A stretch of 10,670 nt of DNA from Deltaproteobacteria bacterium (GTDB lineage: Bacteria; Desulfobacterota; Desulfobacteria; Desulfobacterales; Desulfatirhabdiaceae): assembly GCA_021778975.1 (NCBI GenBank), contig JAJYBO010000061.1, positions 1-10,670 of the forward strand. Reading direction: 5' to 3'. The translations under genes and the position numbers were made by a program. The notes beneath the pieces are model-generated. The model was not told where the DNA came from. It made no database searches and saw only the letters and a program-made list of their open reading frames with translations. Shown here one piece after another: positions 1-6,873 of the stretch (the stretch's first letter is position 1; every line of letters begins with the position of its first letter).

Positions 1-648
1 TTCAAATACCTTTGCCCCGCTTCCCAGTGGCTGGGCCAGTTGCTGCGGCGTCACTTTTTTATGCGGCAACAGCACCGCGGACTTGATGTGCGGCTGCAAA
101 TAGGAAGCGTAGAGGGCCGCGGACGCCGATGTATCTCCGGTCGAAGCACAGACCGCCAGAATATCCTTCGCCAGCCCCTGTCGGATCAGAAAATGAATAT
201 AGCTGAGCGCGCTGGCCATGCCGCGGTCTTTGAAAGAAGCACTGGGGTTCTGCCCGTCATTTTTGAAATAAAACCTGCCGCCGGCCAGCTCCTGCATCGG
301 GGCATTGGCCTCGATCACCGGCGTATGCCCTTCTCCCAAATACACAATGGCGTCAAGGGGCACCACCGGCCCGATGAATTCATGATACCGGTAAATGCCT
401 TTAAGCGCCGGCAGGGTCAGGAGCTTACGATAATCGAAAATTTTACGCCACAGCGCTCCGGGAATCTGTTTCAACCGCTCGAATTGCCGGTCATATAAAA
501 GCAGCACCTGGCCACAATCCGGACATGTATAAAGGAGCGATGTAATGCCGTGTTCCCTGCCGCACCCCAGGCACCGGTACATCATGTCATTGCGCGGTTC
601 AGGCATGATAAAAGGTCGAATATCTTCAGGAAAATCGTTCAGTTTCAT
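1..648 (-). CDS. thrC: Threonine synthase, N-terminal 216 residues (cut by left edge)
   Basis: This reading frame is open from the ATG at 648 to the window edge. Threonine synthase is a cytoplasmic PLP enzyme that converts O-phosphohomoserine to threonine and phosphate, the last step of threonine synthesis. A zinc ribbon is visible at the N-terminus (C26-x2-C29 and C42-x2-C45), followed by the PLP-lysine motif NPSASFKDRG at residues 134-143 with K140 as the Schiff-base lysine, and a CASTGDTSAS loop at 168-177 that should hold the cofactor phosphate. The zinc-ribbon form is common in archaea, Desulfobacterota and relatives. The start codon overlaps the serS stop as ATGA (645-648). I see no Shine-Dalgarno at a usable distance, so translation is probably coupled to serS. 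About half of the protein lies outside the window. A related PLP fold-type II enzyme is the only real alternative. Confidence 0.93.
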   Translation of the reverse strand, partial: MKLNDFPEDIRPFIMPEPRNDMMYRCLGCGREHGITSLLYTCPDCGQVLLLYDRQFERLKQIPGALWRKIFDYRKLLTLPALKGIYRYHEFIGPVVPLDAIVYLGEGHTPVIEANAPMQELAGGRFYFKNDGQNPSASFKDRGMASALSYIHFLIRQGLAKDILAVCASTGDTSASAALYASYLQPHIKSAVLLPHKKVTPQQLAQPLGSGAKVFE

Positions 649-1919
649 GGCGTTATGGATGTTATCCCTCCCATGTATGGAATCAGCGCTTCAGGTATGG
701 TGATGGAGCCGTCTTTCTGCTGACAGTTTTCCAGAATGGCGGCTACCGTACGCCCCACCGCCAGGCCGGAGCCGTTGAGCGTATGCACCAGCTCGGTGCC
801 TTTCCGTCCTTTTCGTTTAAACCGGATATTGCCGCGGCGAGCCTGGAAATCTTCAAAATTGCTGCACGACGAAATTTCACGATAGGTGTTCTGGGCTGGC
901 ATCCAGACTTCGATATCATACGTTTTGGCCGACGAAAACCCCATATCGCCTGTACACAGGGTCACCACCCGATACGGCAGATCAAGCTGCAACAGCACGG
1001 CTTCCGCATTTTGAAGCAATGTTTCCAGTTCGTCATATGAGGTTTCAGGGGTGGTGAACTTGACCAGCTCCACCTTGTGAAACTGGTGCTGGCGGATAAG
1101 CCCTCGCGTGTCCTTGCCGTAAGAACCGGCCTCCGAACGAAAACAGGGTGTAAATGCCGTGTATCGCAGCGGAAGCTGCGCTTCTTCCAGAATTTCATCG
1201 GCGTGAATATTGGTGACAGGCACTTCGGCGGTCGGAATCAGAAAATAATCCCAGCCTTCCAGTTTGAACAGATCTTCTTCAAATTTGGGCAATTGACCGG
1301 TATGGGTCATGCTGCTGCGGTTGACCATGTAAGGCGGAATGACCTCGGTATATCCGTGACGGGTGGTATGCAGATCGAGCATGAAGTTCATCACGGCTCT
1401 TTCAAGCCTGGCGCCGGCGCCCAAATAAAGAGGAAAACGGGCGCCGGTAATGCGGGTCGCCCGTTCAAAATCGAGAATCCGAAGCCGTTCCCCGATCGTC
1501 CAGTGGGCCAGAGGCTCGAAATCGAAAGACCTGGGAGTACCGCTGGTTTTATACACCGGGTTGTCGGCGCTGTCTTTGCCGACCGGAACAGACGCATGGG
1601 GAATATTGGGAATATCGAGAAGAATTGTTTGAAGTTCTTCATCGAGTTCTGAAAGGGTTTTTTCCAGTGTTTTGATGTGTGCAGAAACTTCGCGCATTTC
1701 GATGACCTGAATATCTGCATTTTCCCCATTTTTTTTCATGACCGCAATGTGTTCCGAAACCGTATTTCTTTGGTTACGAAGCGATTCCAGCTCGGAAAGC
1801 ACCGCTTTTCTTCGAGTGTCGCACCGTGTCAACACGCCAATATCTATAGTTTTACCCCGATCGGACAGTGCTTTTTGAACCAGTGGTAAATTTTGTCTTA
1901 CAAACTTGATTTCCAACAT
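645..1919 (-). CDS. serS: Seryl-tRNA synthetase
   Basis: A cytoplasmic class II aminoacyl-tRNA synthetase that charges tRNA-Ser (and tRNA-Sec where present) with serine. At 424 residues it has the normal bacterial length. Residues about 30-100 form the charged helical arm (antiparallel coiled coil) that contacts the long variable arm of tRNA-Ser. The serine-binding TAEVP is at 230-234. Motif 2 begins FRSEAGSYGKDTRG at 260 and continues to HKVE at 281-284. The sequence GDMGFSSAKTYDIEVW is at 324-339, and motif 3, LNGSGLAVGRTVAAILE, is at 381-397. All key regions are intact. The ATG at 1919 has only a weak AGG (1927-1929) 7 nt upstream. The gene is first in an operon with thrC, with which it shares the ATGA overlap, and it is divergent from the folate gene at 2047. 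Confidence 0.98.
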   Translation of the reverse strand: MLEIKFVRQNLPLVQKALSDRGKTIDIGVLTRCDTRRKAVLSELESLRNQRNTVSEHIAVMKKNGENADIQVIEMREVSAHIKTLEKTLSELDEELQTILLDIPNIPHASVPVGKDSADNPVYKTSGTPRSFDFEPLAHWTIGERLRILDFERATRITGARFPLYLGAGARLERAVMNFMLDLHTTRHGYTEVIPPYMVNRSSMTHTGQLPKFEEDLFKLEGWDYFLIPTAEVPVTNIHADEILEEAQLPLRYTAFTPCFRSEAGSYGKDTRGLIRQHQFHKVELVKFTTPETSYDELETLLQNAEAVLLQLDLPYRVVTLCTGDMGFSSAKTYDIEVWMPAQNTYREISSCSNFEDFQARRGNIRFKRKGRKGTELVHTLNGSGLAVGRTVAAILENCQQKDGSITIPEALIPYMGGITSITP

Positions 1920-1929
1920 GAGAGTACCT

Positions 1930-1979
1930 ATTATAACAAATTAGGGATTTTATATTAATCGGACGCAAATCTGTTTCAA
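1930..1979 (-). promoter_or_regulatory. Candidate sigma70-type promoter(s) for serS-thrC
   Basis: On the minus strand two overlapping possibilities are visible in this AT-rich stretch. One has -35 TTGAAA (plus-strand 1974-1979), a 16-nt spacer and -10 TAATAT (1952-1957), which leaves a leader of about 25-30 nt. The other has a perfect -10 TATAAT (1930-1935) with a poor -35 TTAATA 17 nt upstream; it would start transcription only a few bases before the serS ATG. Consensus matching is the only evidence. Confidence 0.4.
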
Positions 1980-2033
1980 GCTCTGTGTAACAACTGAAAT
2001 TCATTTAGTCAATGATATATGCTGCTTCTTCAC

Positions 2034-2039
2034 AGGAGA
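2034..2039 (+). promoter_or_regulatory. Shine-Dalgarno for the 5-FTHF cyclo-ligase gene
   Basis: AGGAGA lies 7 nt before the ATG at 2047, which fixes that start. I found no convincing -35/-10 pair for this plus-strand operon within 1920-2046; the best is a weak CTGAAA (1994-1999) / TATGCT (2018-2023) pair with an 18-nt spacer. Confidence 0.6.
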
Positions 2040-2046
2040 ACCCCGC

Positions 2047-2634
2047 ATGGATGATCTGAAACAAACCAAGACCAAAATGCGTAAAGATGTTATGACCACT
2101 CTGGAATCGCTTCCCTCTGACGAACTTGCCGCCAAAATTCGGAAAATTGAAGATCGTTTGTTTGATTTCGCCAACTTTATCGAGGCCAATATTGCCATGC
2201 TGTATATTGACAGCCCCGGTGAAGTCCCATCCGGGGATATTATCAGACGGTGCTGCGATGTCAAAAAGATTATCGTACTCCCGGCCTTCGATACCCAAAA
2301 ATTTCGTATCAGATTGTTTAAAATAAGTAATTTTGAAAAAGACCTGAAACTGGGTTCGCGAGGCATTTTAGAGCCGGATCCAGACCGGTGTAAACCGGTG
2401 CCGATTGAATGTCTGGACATTGTTATCATTCCCGGAATCGTTTTTGACGAAAAAGGCGGACGAATCGGTTCCGGCGAGGGGTATTACGACCGTTTCATCC
2501 CCAAACTTCCCCTCACCACCCGAAAGGTTGCCATAACGCTTGAAAATCAGATCGTTCCTCAGGCGCCGATGGAATCTCACGACCGCCATGTTGATATCAT
2601 TATCACCAACGAACGAACCATTTTCAAAATCTGA
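2047..2634 (+). CDS. 5-formyltetrahydrofolate cyclo-ligase (MTHFS family)
   Basis: A cytoplasmic enzyme that uses ATP to convert 5-formyl-THF to 5,10-methenyl-THF, returning a dead-end folate to the one-carbon pool. Its 195 residues match the usual 180-200. The N-terminal KTKMRKDV (8-15) fits the basic ATP/folate-binding start of the family. The C-terminal signature reads PGIVFDEKGGRIG at 129-141 and continues SGEGYYDRF at 142-150; this is the family's P-G-x-x-F-D-x-x-G-x-R-x-G-x-G-x-G-Y-Y-D-R pattern. The commonly seen GYGGGYYDR is GSGEGYYDR here, which I read as lineage variation and not loss of function. The start is supported by AGGAGA at 2034-2039. The gene leads a plus-strand run into an amino-acid ABC importer and is divergent from serS. 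E. coli names for the enzyme are ygfA/fau. Confidence 0.94.
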   Translation: MDDLKQTKTKMRKDVMTTLESLPSDELAAKIRKIEDRLFDFANFIEANIAMLYIDSPGEVPSGDIIRRCCDVKKIIVLPAFDTQKFRIRLFKISNFEKDLKLGSRGILEPDPDRCKPVPIECLDIVIIPGIVFDEKGGRIGSGEGYYDRFIPKLPLTTRKVAITLENQIVPQAPMESHDRHVDIIITNERTIFKI

Positions 2635-2689
2635 CAACCGTGCAATCCGCTCTCGTAAAAAATCAAATTTCGGGCGGCTTCGTAAAAAT

Positions 2690-3475
2690 GTGAAACGTTT
2701 CCACAGACATTTTTTTTGGGATATCATCGCGTATCTGGCCGTCATTGGGGTCATCGTATGGCTGATCGAAACAGGGGCCGGACATTCAGGATACAACTGG
2801 CAGTGGTATCGGGTGCCTCGCTATCTTTGGGAGGTAAAAAACCATCGCATGGTGGCGGGCCCTTTGATTCAGGGCCTGATGGTAACGCTCCAGATATGTG
2901 GCGTCAGCATGGGAATGTCGGTTGTTCTGGGGCTGACGGCGGCTTTGCTGCGGCTGTCCGATGCGCTGGCGGCTCGATTTCTGGCGCGAGCATATGTAGA
3001 AACAATCCGCAACACCCCCCTGCTGGTGCAATTGCTGTTTATCTATTTCGTACTGGGGCCTGTCCTGGGGGTTGGACGGTTTACATCGGCGACACTGGCC
3101 CTGAGTCTGTTCGAAGGGGCATATGCTTCGGAAATTTTCAGGGCCGGCATTGTTTCGTTACCGAAAGGGCAGTGGGAAGCTGCATACAGTCTGGGACTTG
3201 GCCGTTTCGATACCTATCGCTGTGTCATTTTACCGCAGGCTGTCCGCCGGGTGCTTCCACCGCTGGCCAGTCAGGCAGTATCCCTGGTCAAAGACTCGTC
3301 ACTGGTCAGTGTGATCGCCGTGTATGATCTGACCATGCAGGGACAGGCCATCGTATCCGAAACCTTCCTGACATTTGAAATATGGTTCGCGATCGCCGCT
3401 ATATATCTTGTTATCACCGTCGCTCTGTCCTCTCTGGTTCTTTTGCTGGAACACCGGTTCAGCGTTCATCCATAA
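2690..3475 (+). CDS. Polar amino-acid ABC importer, permease 1 (HisM/GlnP type)
   Basis: An inner-membrane subunit of a type I ABC importer for amino acids. From the GTG at 2690 it is 261 residues. A short basic N-terminus is followed by a membrane segment (about 12-26), a presumably periplasmic stretch with YNWQWYRVPRY (35-45), then the conserved permease domain: TLQICGVS (66-73), ETIRNTPLLVQ (104-114), EGAYASEIFRAG (142-153) and the EAA loop that docks on the ATPase, running from EAAYSLGLG at 163 to VILPQAV at 179-185. The start is uncertain. The frame extends upstream to ATG 2588 and TTG 2540, which would overlap the folate gene by 47 and 95 nt; none of the starts has a strong ribosome site. 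I prefer 2690 because it avoids the overlap and gives a normal N-terminus. Substrate cannot be read from sequence. It pairs with the permease at 4286. Confidence 0.93.
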   Translation: MKRFHRHFFWDIIAYLAVIGVIVWLIETGAGHSGYNWQWYRVPRYLWEVKNHRMVAGPLIQGLMVTLQICGVSMGMSVVLGLTAALLRLSDALAARFLARAYVETIRNTPLLVQLLFIYFVLGPVLGVGRFTSATLALSLFEGAYASEIFRAGIVSLPKGQWEAAYSLGLGRFDTYRCVILPQAVRRVLPPLASQAVSLVKDSSLVSVIAVYDLTMQGQAIVSETFLTFEIWFAIAAIYLVITVALSSLVLLLEHRFSVHP

Positions 3476-3490
3476 CGTAAGGGAAATACT

Positions 3491-4249
3491 TTGGACACAC
3501 AAGAAGCACAGACCGACAGATTCATCATCGTCGTTGATCATATCACCAAGACATTTCCCAATGGTGTTCAAGCGTTGACGGATTTTTCGGTGCGTATTCG
3601 GCAACGTGAAGTGGTGGTGGTCATCGGGCCTTCGGGATCCGGAAAATCAACTTTTCTGCGCTGTCTGAACGGCCTTGAAGAAGTGGATAGCGGCGATATC
3701 GTCATTGACGGCATTCCCTTAGATCACGACCGTAAACACCGACTCGAAATACGGAAGGAAGTCGGCATGGTCTTTCAGCAATTCAACCTGTTTCCGCATA
3801 TGACGGTACGGGACAACATCAATCTTGCCCAGCGGCTTGTCCGCAAAAAAAGCAGGGCAGACGCCGCCGCCATGACGATGGCCTTGCTCCAAAAAGTCAA
3901 TATTTCCGAGAAAGCCGACGCCTACCCATCACAGCTCAGTGGCGGCCAACAACAGCGAGTGGCCATCGCCCGCGCCCTGGCCATGATGCCTAAAGTCATG
4001 CTGTTCGATGAAGCCACCAGCGCTCTGGATCCGGAAATGATCGGAGAAGTCCTGGAAGTCATGAGAACACTTGCCAAAGAGGGAATGACGATGGTCGTGG
4101 TTACCCATGAAATGAGATTCGCTCGCGAAGTGAGCGATCGGGTTATTTTCATGGAACATGGTAAGATTATCGAGTCTGGAACCGCGGATGATTTTTTTTC
4201 ACATCCCCAGGAAGACAGAACCAGAGCCTTTCTCAGCCAGATTCTATAG
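3491..4249 (+). CDS. Polar amino-acid ABC importer, ATP-binding subunit (GlnQ/HisP type)
   Basis: A cytoplasmic ATPase that powers the flanking permeases. Its 252 residues match the family. Walker A GPSGSGKST is at 46-54, the Q-loop VFQQFNLFPHMTV starts at 94, the ABC signature LSGGQQQRVAIARAL is at 149-163, Walker B VMLFDE is at 169-174, the D-loop SALD is at 177-180 and the switch histidine is H206 in VTHEM. The Q-loop wording (FNLFPHMTV) is typical of the polar amino-acid uptake family. Every catalytic element is present. TTG at 3491 is the most plausible start: it has AAGGGA about 7 nt upstream (3479-3484) and no better in-frame ATG lies before Walker A. The gene sits 15 nt after permease 1 and 36 nt before permease 2. 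Confidence 0.97.
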   Translation: MDTQEAQTDRFIIVVDHITKTFPNGVQALTDFSVRIRQREVVVVIGPSGSGKSTFLRCLNGLEEVDSGDIVIDGIPLDHDRKHRLEIRKEVGMVFQQFNLFPHMTVRDNINLAQRLVRKKSRADAAAMTMALLQKVNISEKADAYPSQLSGGQQQRVAIARALAMMPKVMLFDEATSALDPEMIGEVLEVMRTLAKEGMTMVVVTHEMRFAREVSDRVIFMEHGKIIESGTADDFFSHPQEDRTRAFLSQIL

Positions 4250-4263
4250 GCGTAACAGGCAGC

Positions 4264-4290
4264 GTCAGCCCCGGCGCGAACCCGGGTGAC
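4264..4290 (+). promoter_or_regulatory. Hairpin over the start codon of permease 2
   Basis: GTCA (4264-4267) pairs with TGAC (4287-4290), and CCCGG (4270-4274) pairs with CCGGG (4282-4286), leaving a 2-nt GC bulge and a 7-nt loop. The stem contains the GTG start codon (4286-4288) of the next gene, so folding would hide it. No T-run follows, so it is not an intrinsic terminator. It may tune translation of permease 2 relative to the ATPase or protect mRNA ends. The fold was worked out by eye. Confidence 0.45.
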
Positions 4291-5266
4291 AGAGCGCCGT
4301 GCTTTTTCCGGCAGTATCGAAACACCGATACTGGTCAAAAACAGACCCACAGGATATCGTGTCGTTTTGTCCTTTAAGCCCATCAAAATTACGGTTCTGG
4401 ATGTGGTCATTGTCCTGGCGATCGCGACAGTCGGAGGATATACCGCTTATCGCCTCAACACCAACATTCATTATCACTGGCGCTGGGATATCATGTTCCA
4501 GTACCTGTTTCACAAAAACCCGGATACGGGAAGATGGACTCCCAACCTGTTGATGCAGGGGTTTTTCACCACCTTGCGGTTAAGTGTCTGGGCCATGCTT
4601 CTGGCAACCATCATCGGCGCTGTTGTCGGTTTTTTTCGCGTCAGCCCCAGCCGCTTCAAACGCATGACAGGCAGAACGTTTGTGGAACTGATCCGCAATA
4701 CTCCGCCACTGGTGCTGATTTTCATTTTCTATTATTTTATCGGCGACCAGATCATGCCACTTCTGGGGCTGGACCATATGACACACAGGGCATCCCCTGC
4801 AACACAGCATATACTGTCTTCACTGCTGGCGCCACCCCGGTTTTTGACTGCATTTGTTTCCGCAACCATTACACTTGCGGTTGTGGAGGCCGCTTATATT
4901 GCAGAAATTGTCCGGGCCGGAATACAATCCGTCGAAAAAGGACAAATCGAAGCCTCGTATGCACTGGGATTGTCCTGGCGTCAGCAAATGCAATTCATCG
5001 TCCTTCCGCAGGCTGTTCAGACAGTTCTTCCAGCGCTTGCGGGGCAATTTATTTCTACAATCAAGGATTCGGCGATTGTCTCCGTGATTTCCATTCCGGA
5101 ACTCTGCTTTCAGGGCATGGAATTGGTTTCCGCCACATATCTGACCTTCGAATGCTGGATCACCATTGCCGGCCTGTATCTCATATTGACACTCAGCCTG
5201 TCTATAGTGGTAGAACGGATTGAAATCATGATGAAAAAGAAATCCAGCCATATCGGAAGGATGTGA
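4286..5266 (+). CDS. Polar amino-acid ABC importer, permease 2 (HisM/GlnP type)
   Basis: The second inner-membrane subunit, 326 residues, longer than typical (220-260) because of an N-terminal extension of about 35 residues before the first membrane segment (38-55) and an inserted loop near 153-185. IHYHWRWDIMFQYLF (61-75) echoes the YNWQWYRVPRY stretch of permease 1, so the two probably arose by duplication. The permease domain shows TTLRLSVW (95-102), ELIRNTPPLVLI (134-145), EAAYIAEIVRAG (201-212) and the EAA loop from EASYALGLS (222) to IVLPQAV (238-244). It should form a heterodimer with permease 1 on two copies of the ATPase. GTG 4286 is the first possible start after an in-frame TAA at 4253. 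No Shine-Dalgarno is visible and the GTG lies in a predicted hairpin. A later start (the TTG in VVLSF, residue 28) cannot be excluded. Confidence 0.93.
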   Translation: MTERRAFSGSIETPILVKNRPTGYRVVLSFKPIKITVLDVVIVLAIATVGGYTAYRLNTNIHYHWRWDIMFQYLFHKNPDTGRWTPNLLMQGFFTTLRLSVWAMLLATIIGAVVGFFRVSPSRFKRMTGRTFVELIRNTPPLVLIFIFYYFIGDQIMPLLGLDHMTHRASPATQHILSSLLAPPRFLTAFVSATITLAVVEAAYIAEIVRAGIQSVEKGQIEASYALGLSWRQQMQFIVLPQAVQTVLPALAGQFISTIKDSAIVSVISIPELCFQGMELVSATYLTFECWITIAGLYLILTLSLSIVVERIEIMMKKKSSHIGRM

Positions 5267-5267
5267 G

Positions 5268-6278
5268 ATGAAAAAACGAACTCCATATTTTATAATCGGT
5301 TTGCTGCCGTTTCTGATCGTCGTTTATCTCATGGGCCCCAAACCTGAGGCGCCCGTTTATCGCACCCAGTTACCGTCGGTAGCACCTCTGTCCGAAATGG
5401 CGCCATCGCTCGATCGCGAGGAGAGCAGACTTCCGGTAAAACCCGGAAATGCCGCCCAAATTGTCTGGGCCGGAGCGCCGGCAACCCAGACTCGATACGT
5501 ACTTTTATATCTTCACGGTTTTGGCGCGTGTCAGGAAGAAGGAAACCCGGTACATCGAGACTTTGCCCGCAAATTCGGTTGCAACCTTCTGCTGTCTCGG
5601 CTTTACGATCATGGGCTGAACGAACCACATCCGTTGAACAGACTGACACCGGAACGATTATGGGAATCGGCGCTGCAATATTTCGCCATGTCCCGCAAAT
5701 TGGGACAACGGGTAATTGTTATGGGAACTTCCACCGGTGGAACGCTGGCGTTGAAGCTGGCCTCGGTTTTTCCTGACATTTATGCCGTGATTCTGTATTC
5801 ACCCAACATCGCACTCAACAACCCGGCGGCATTCATTCTCACGGCGCCGTGGGGGTTGCAGATGGCTAAAATCCTGCATGGCGGTTCAGAGATTGCCTCG
5901 AACAACAAGGCCGATTTCTATAAAAAATACTGGTACGATCATTACGGTATCGGGGCCGTCGTTCAGCTTCAGGAATTTACCGAAACCACAATGACGGCGC
6001 AAACTTTCGAGAGCATTCATCAGCCGATTCTGCTGCTGTATTACTATAAAGACAAACAGCATCAGGATCCGGTCGTGAAGGTTTCCGCCATGCTCGACAT
6101 GTTTGGCAAACTGGGAACGCCGGCAGACCAAAAAGAAGAAGAGGCTGTTCCCGATGCGGGAACTCATGTGATCTGTTCATCTTTGCGCTCGAAAGACGTG
6201 GCGTCGGTAGAAAAATACACATTTCATTTCGCCGAATCGGTGCTTCACATGACGCCCGTTGCCGATACCATAAAATGA
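5268..6278 (+). CDS. Membrane-anchored alpha/beta hydrolase (serine esterase/lysophospholipase-like)
   Basis: A 336-residue alpha/beta hydrolase with an N-terminal hydrophobic segment (about 7-22) after MKKR, lacking an obvious cleavage site; this suggests a signal anchor with the enzyme outside the inner membrane. The oxyanion motif YLHGFG is at 81-86. The nucleophile elbow GTSTGG is at 153-158 with S155 as nucleophile. The general acid is probably D262 or D267 in YYYKDKQHQDP, and the histidine is H300 in DAGTHVI. The triad is thus complete. It resembles the COG1647/PldB-like group whose substrates are poorly known, so only an ester or thioester hydrolase role is justified. The start is clear: GGAAGGA (5255-5261) lies 6 nt before the ATG, which is itself 1 nt after the permease 2 stop, so the gene belongs to the transporter operon. 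No lipobox cysteine is present. Confidence 0.85.
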   Translation: MKKRTPYFIIGLLPFLIVVYLMGPKPEAPVYRTQLPSVAPLSEMAPSLDREESRLPVKPGNAAQIVWAGAPATQTRYVLLYLHGFGACQEEGNPVHRDFARKFGCNLLLSRLYDHGLNEPHPLNRLTPERLWESALQYFAMSRKLGQRVIVMGTSTGGTLALKLASVFPDIYAVILYSPNIALNNPAAFILTAPWGLQMAKILHGGSEIASNNKADFYKKYWYDHYGIGAVVQLQEFTETTMTAQTFESIHQPILLLYYYKDKQHQDPVVKVSAMLDMFGKLGTPADQKEEEAVPDAGTHVICSSLRSKDVASVEKYTFHFAESVLHMTPVADTIK

Positions 6279-6281
6279 CGC

Positions 6282-6306
6282 CGCCACTCATTTTGAGGCA
6301 ATGGCG
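6282..6306 (+). terminator. Possible hairpin ending the transporter operon
   Basis: CGCCACTCA (6282-6290) can pair with TGAG (6294-6297) and TGGCG (6302-6306), with a TTT loop and a 4-nt GCAA bulge. It starts 3 nt after the hydrolase stop codon and precedes a new promoter. No T-run follows, so if it ends transcription it is not a classic intrinsic terminator. Confidence 0.3.
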
Positions 6307-6317
6307 CTTCAAGATGG

Positions 6318-6346
6318 TTGATATCGGTGAGAATAGATATTATCAT
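6318..6346 (+). promoter_or_regulatory. Sigma70-type promoter for the lipoprotein gene
   Basis: TTGATA (6318-6323) and TATCAT (6341-6346) each match consensus at 5 of 6 positions and are separated by exactly 17 nt. The predicted transcript would start near 6353 and carry a leader of about 40 nt that ends in a strong Shine-Dalgarno. Two TCATGA palindromes (6343-6348 and 6356-6361) overlap the -10 box and the predicted start region and could be an operator. Confidence 0.55.
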
Positions 6347-6378
6347 GACGCCGTTTCATGAATGTGAATATCATCCTC

Positions 6379-6386
6379 AAAGGAGG
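6379..6386 (+). promoter_or_regulatory. Strong Shine-Dalgarno for the lipoprotein gene
   Basis: AAAGGAGG, a full-length anti-16S match, lies 8 nt before the ATG at 6395. It is the strongest ribosome site in the window and fixes this start. Confidence 0.75.
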
Positions 6387-6394
6387 CAAGAATT

Positions 6395-6856
6395 ATGCGA
6401 CGGATGCTCCTTTTGCTCGTTGTAATACTCACCGCCGGTTGCGGCGGATCATTTTCCACGCAATGCCCTGCACAGAACATGGAAATTACGGTTATCCATG
6501 TTCGTCCGGACTGTGTGAGAGCCGCCATGACAACCATGCTTATCAATCAGGGATATATACTCCGAAGCACTTCCGACACCCAGATCGTGGCGGGCAAAGC
6601 CACAGAATACTCCAAAAGCACGAGATGGTTGAAGAGACTGCTCTACGACAATCCTCCGGAAAAGCGCGTCACCCTCCTCTTCATTCCTGTGGATAGTATG
6701 GATAATGTCCGTATAGTCTGGAACGCTGAATATGTGTATGAGGCCAATACGGCGACAGAAGAGGTTGAGCCTATCGCCAGCACCCCTGAGGACGAGTCTC
6801 AATTCATGGCCATGCTGCCGTTGATTGAAAAAAACTGCCACCAGCCATCGAATTGA
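6395..6856 (+). CDS. Small lipoprotein of unknown function
   Basis: A 153-residue protein with a lipoprotein signal peptide: MRRM, a hydrophobic run at 5-12, and the lipobox LTAGC ending in C16. The T at -3 is less usual than L or V but is tolerated. The residue after the cysteine is glycine and not aspartate, which by the usual Gram-negative sorting rule points to the outer membrane. The mature part of about 138 residues has no motif I recognise; it reads as a mixed alpha/beta domain (MLINQGYILRS, ATEYSKSTRWLKRLL, RVTLLFIPVD) with an acidic patch (EEVEPIASTPEDES). The gene has its own promoter and strong ribosome site, and is followed within 17 nt by the cysteine-rich protein gene at 6874. 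I cannot assign a function. Confidence 0.82.
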   Translation: MRRMLLLLVVILTAGCGGSFSTQCPAQNMEITVIHVRPDCVRAAMTTMLINQGYILRSTSDTQIVAGKATEYSKSTRWLKRLLYDNPPEKRVTLLFIPVDSMDNVRIVWNAEYVYEANTATEEVEPIASTPEDESQFMAMLPLIEKNCHQPSN

Positions 6857-6873
6857 CGTGTTTGAGAAATGTT

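Noticed and set aside
40..498. A 152-codon plus-strand frame opposite thrC
   Set aside because: The minus-strand threonine synthase has a zinc ribbon and PLP motif here; the plus-strand frame shows no motif.
1077..1652. A 191-codon plus-strand frame opposite serS
   Set aside because: It is antisense to serS motif regions and has no support of its own.
4534..5223. A 229-codon plus-strand frame inside permease 2
   Set aside because: It is an alternate frame of the permease with low-hydrophobicity, C-, R- and H-rich composition and no domain; the permease frame carries all the conserved blocks.
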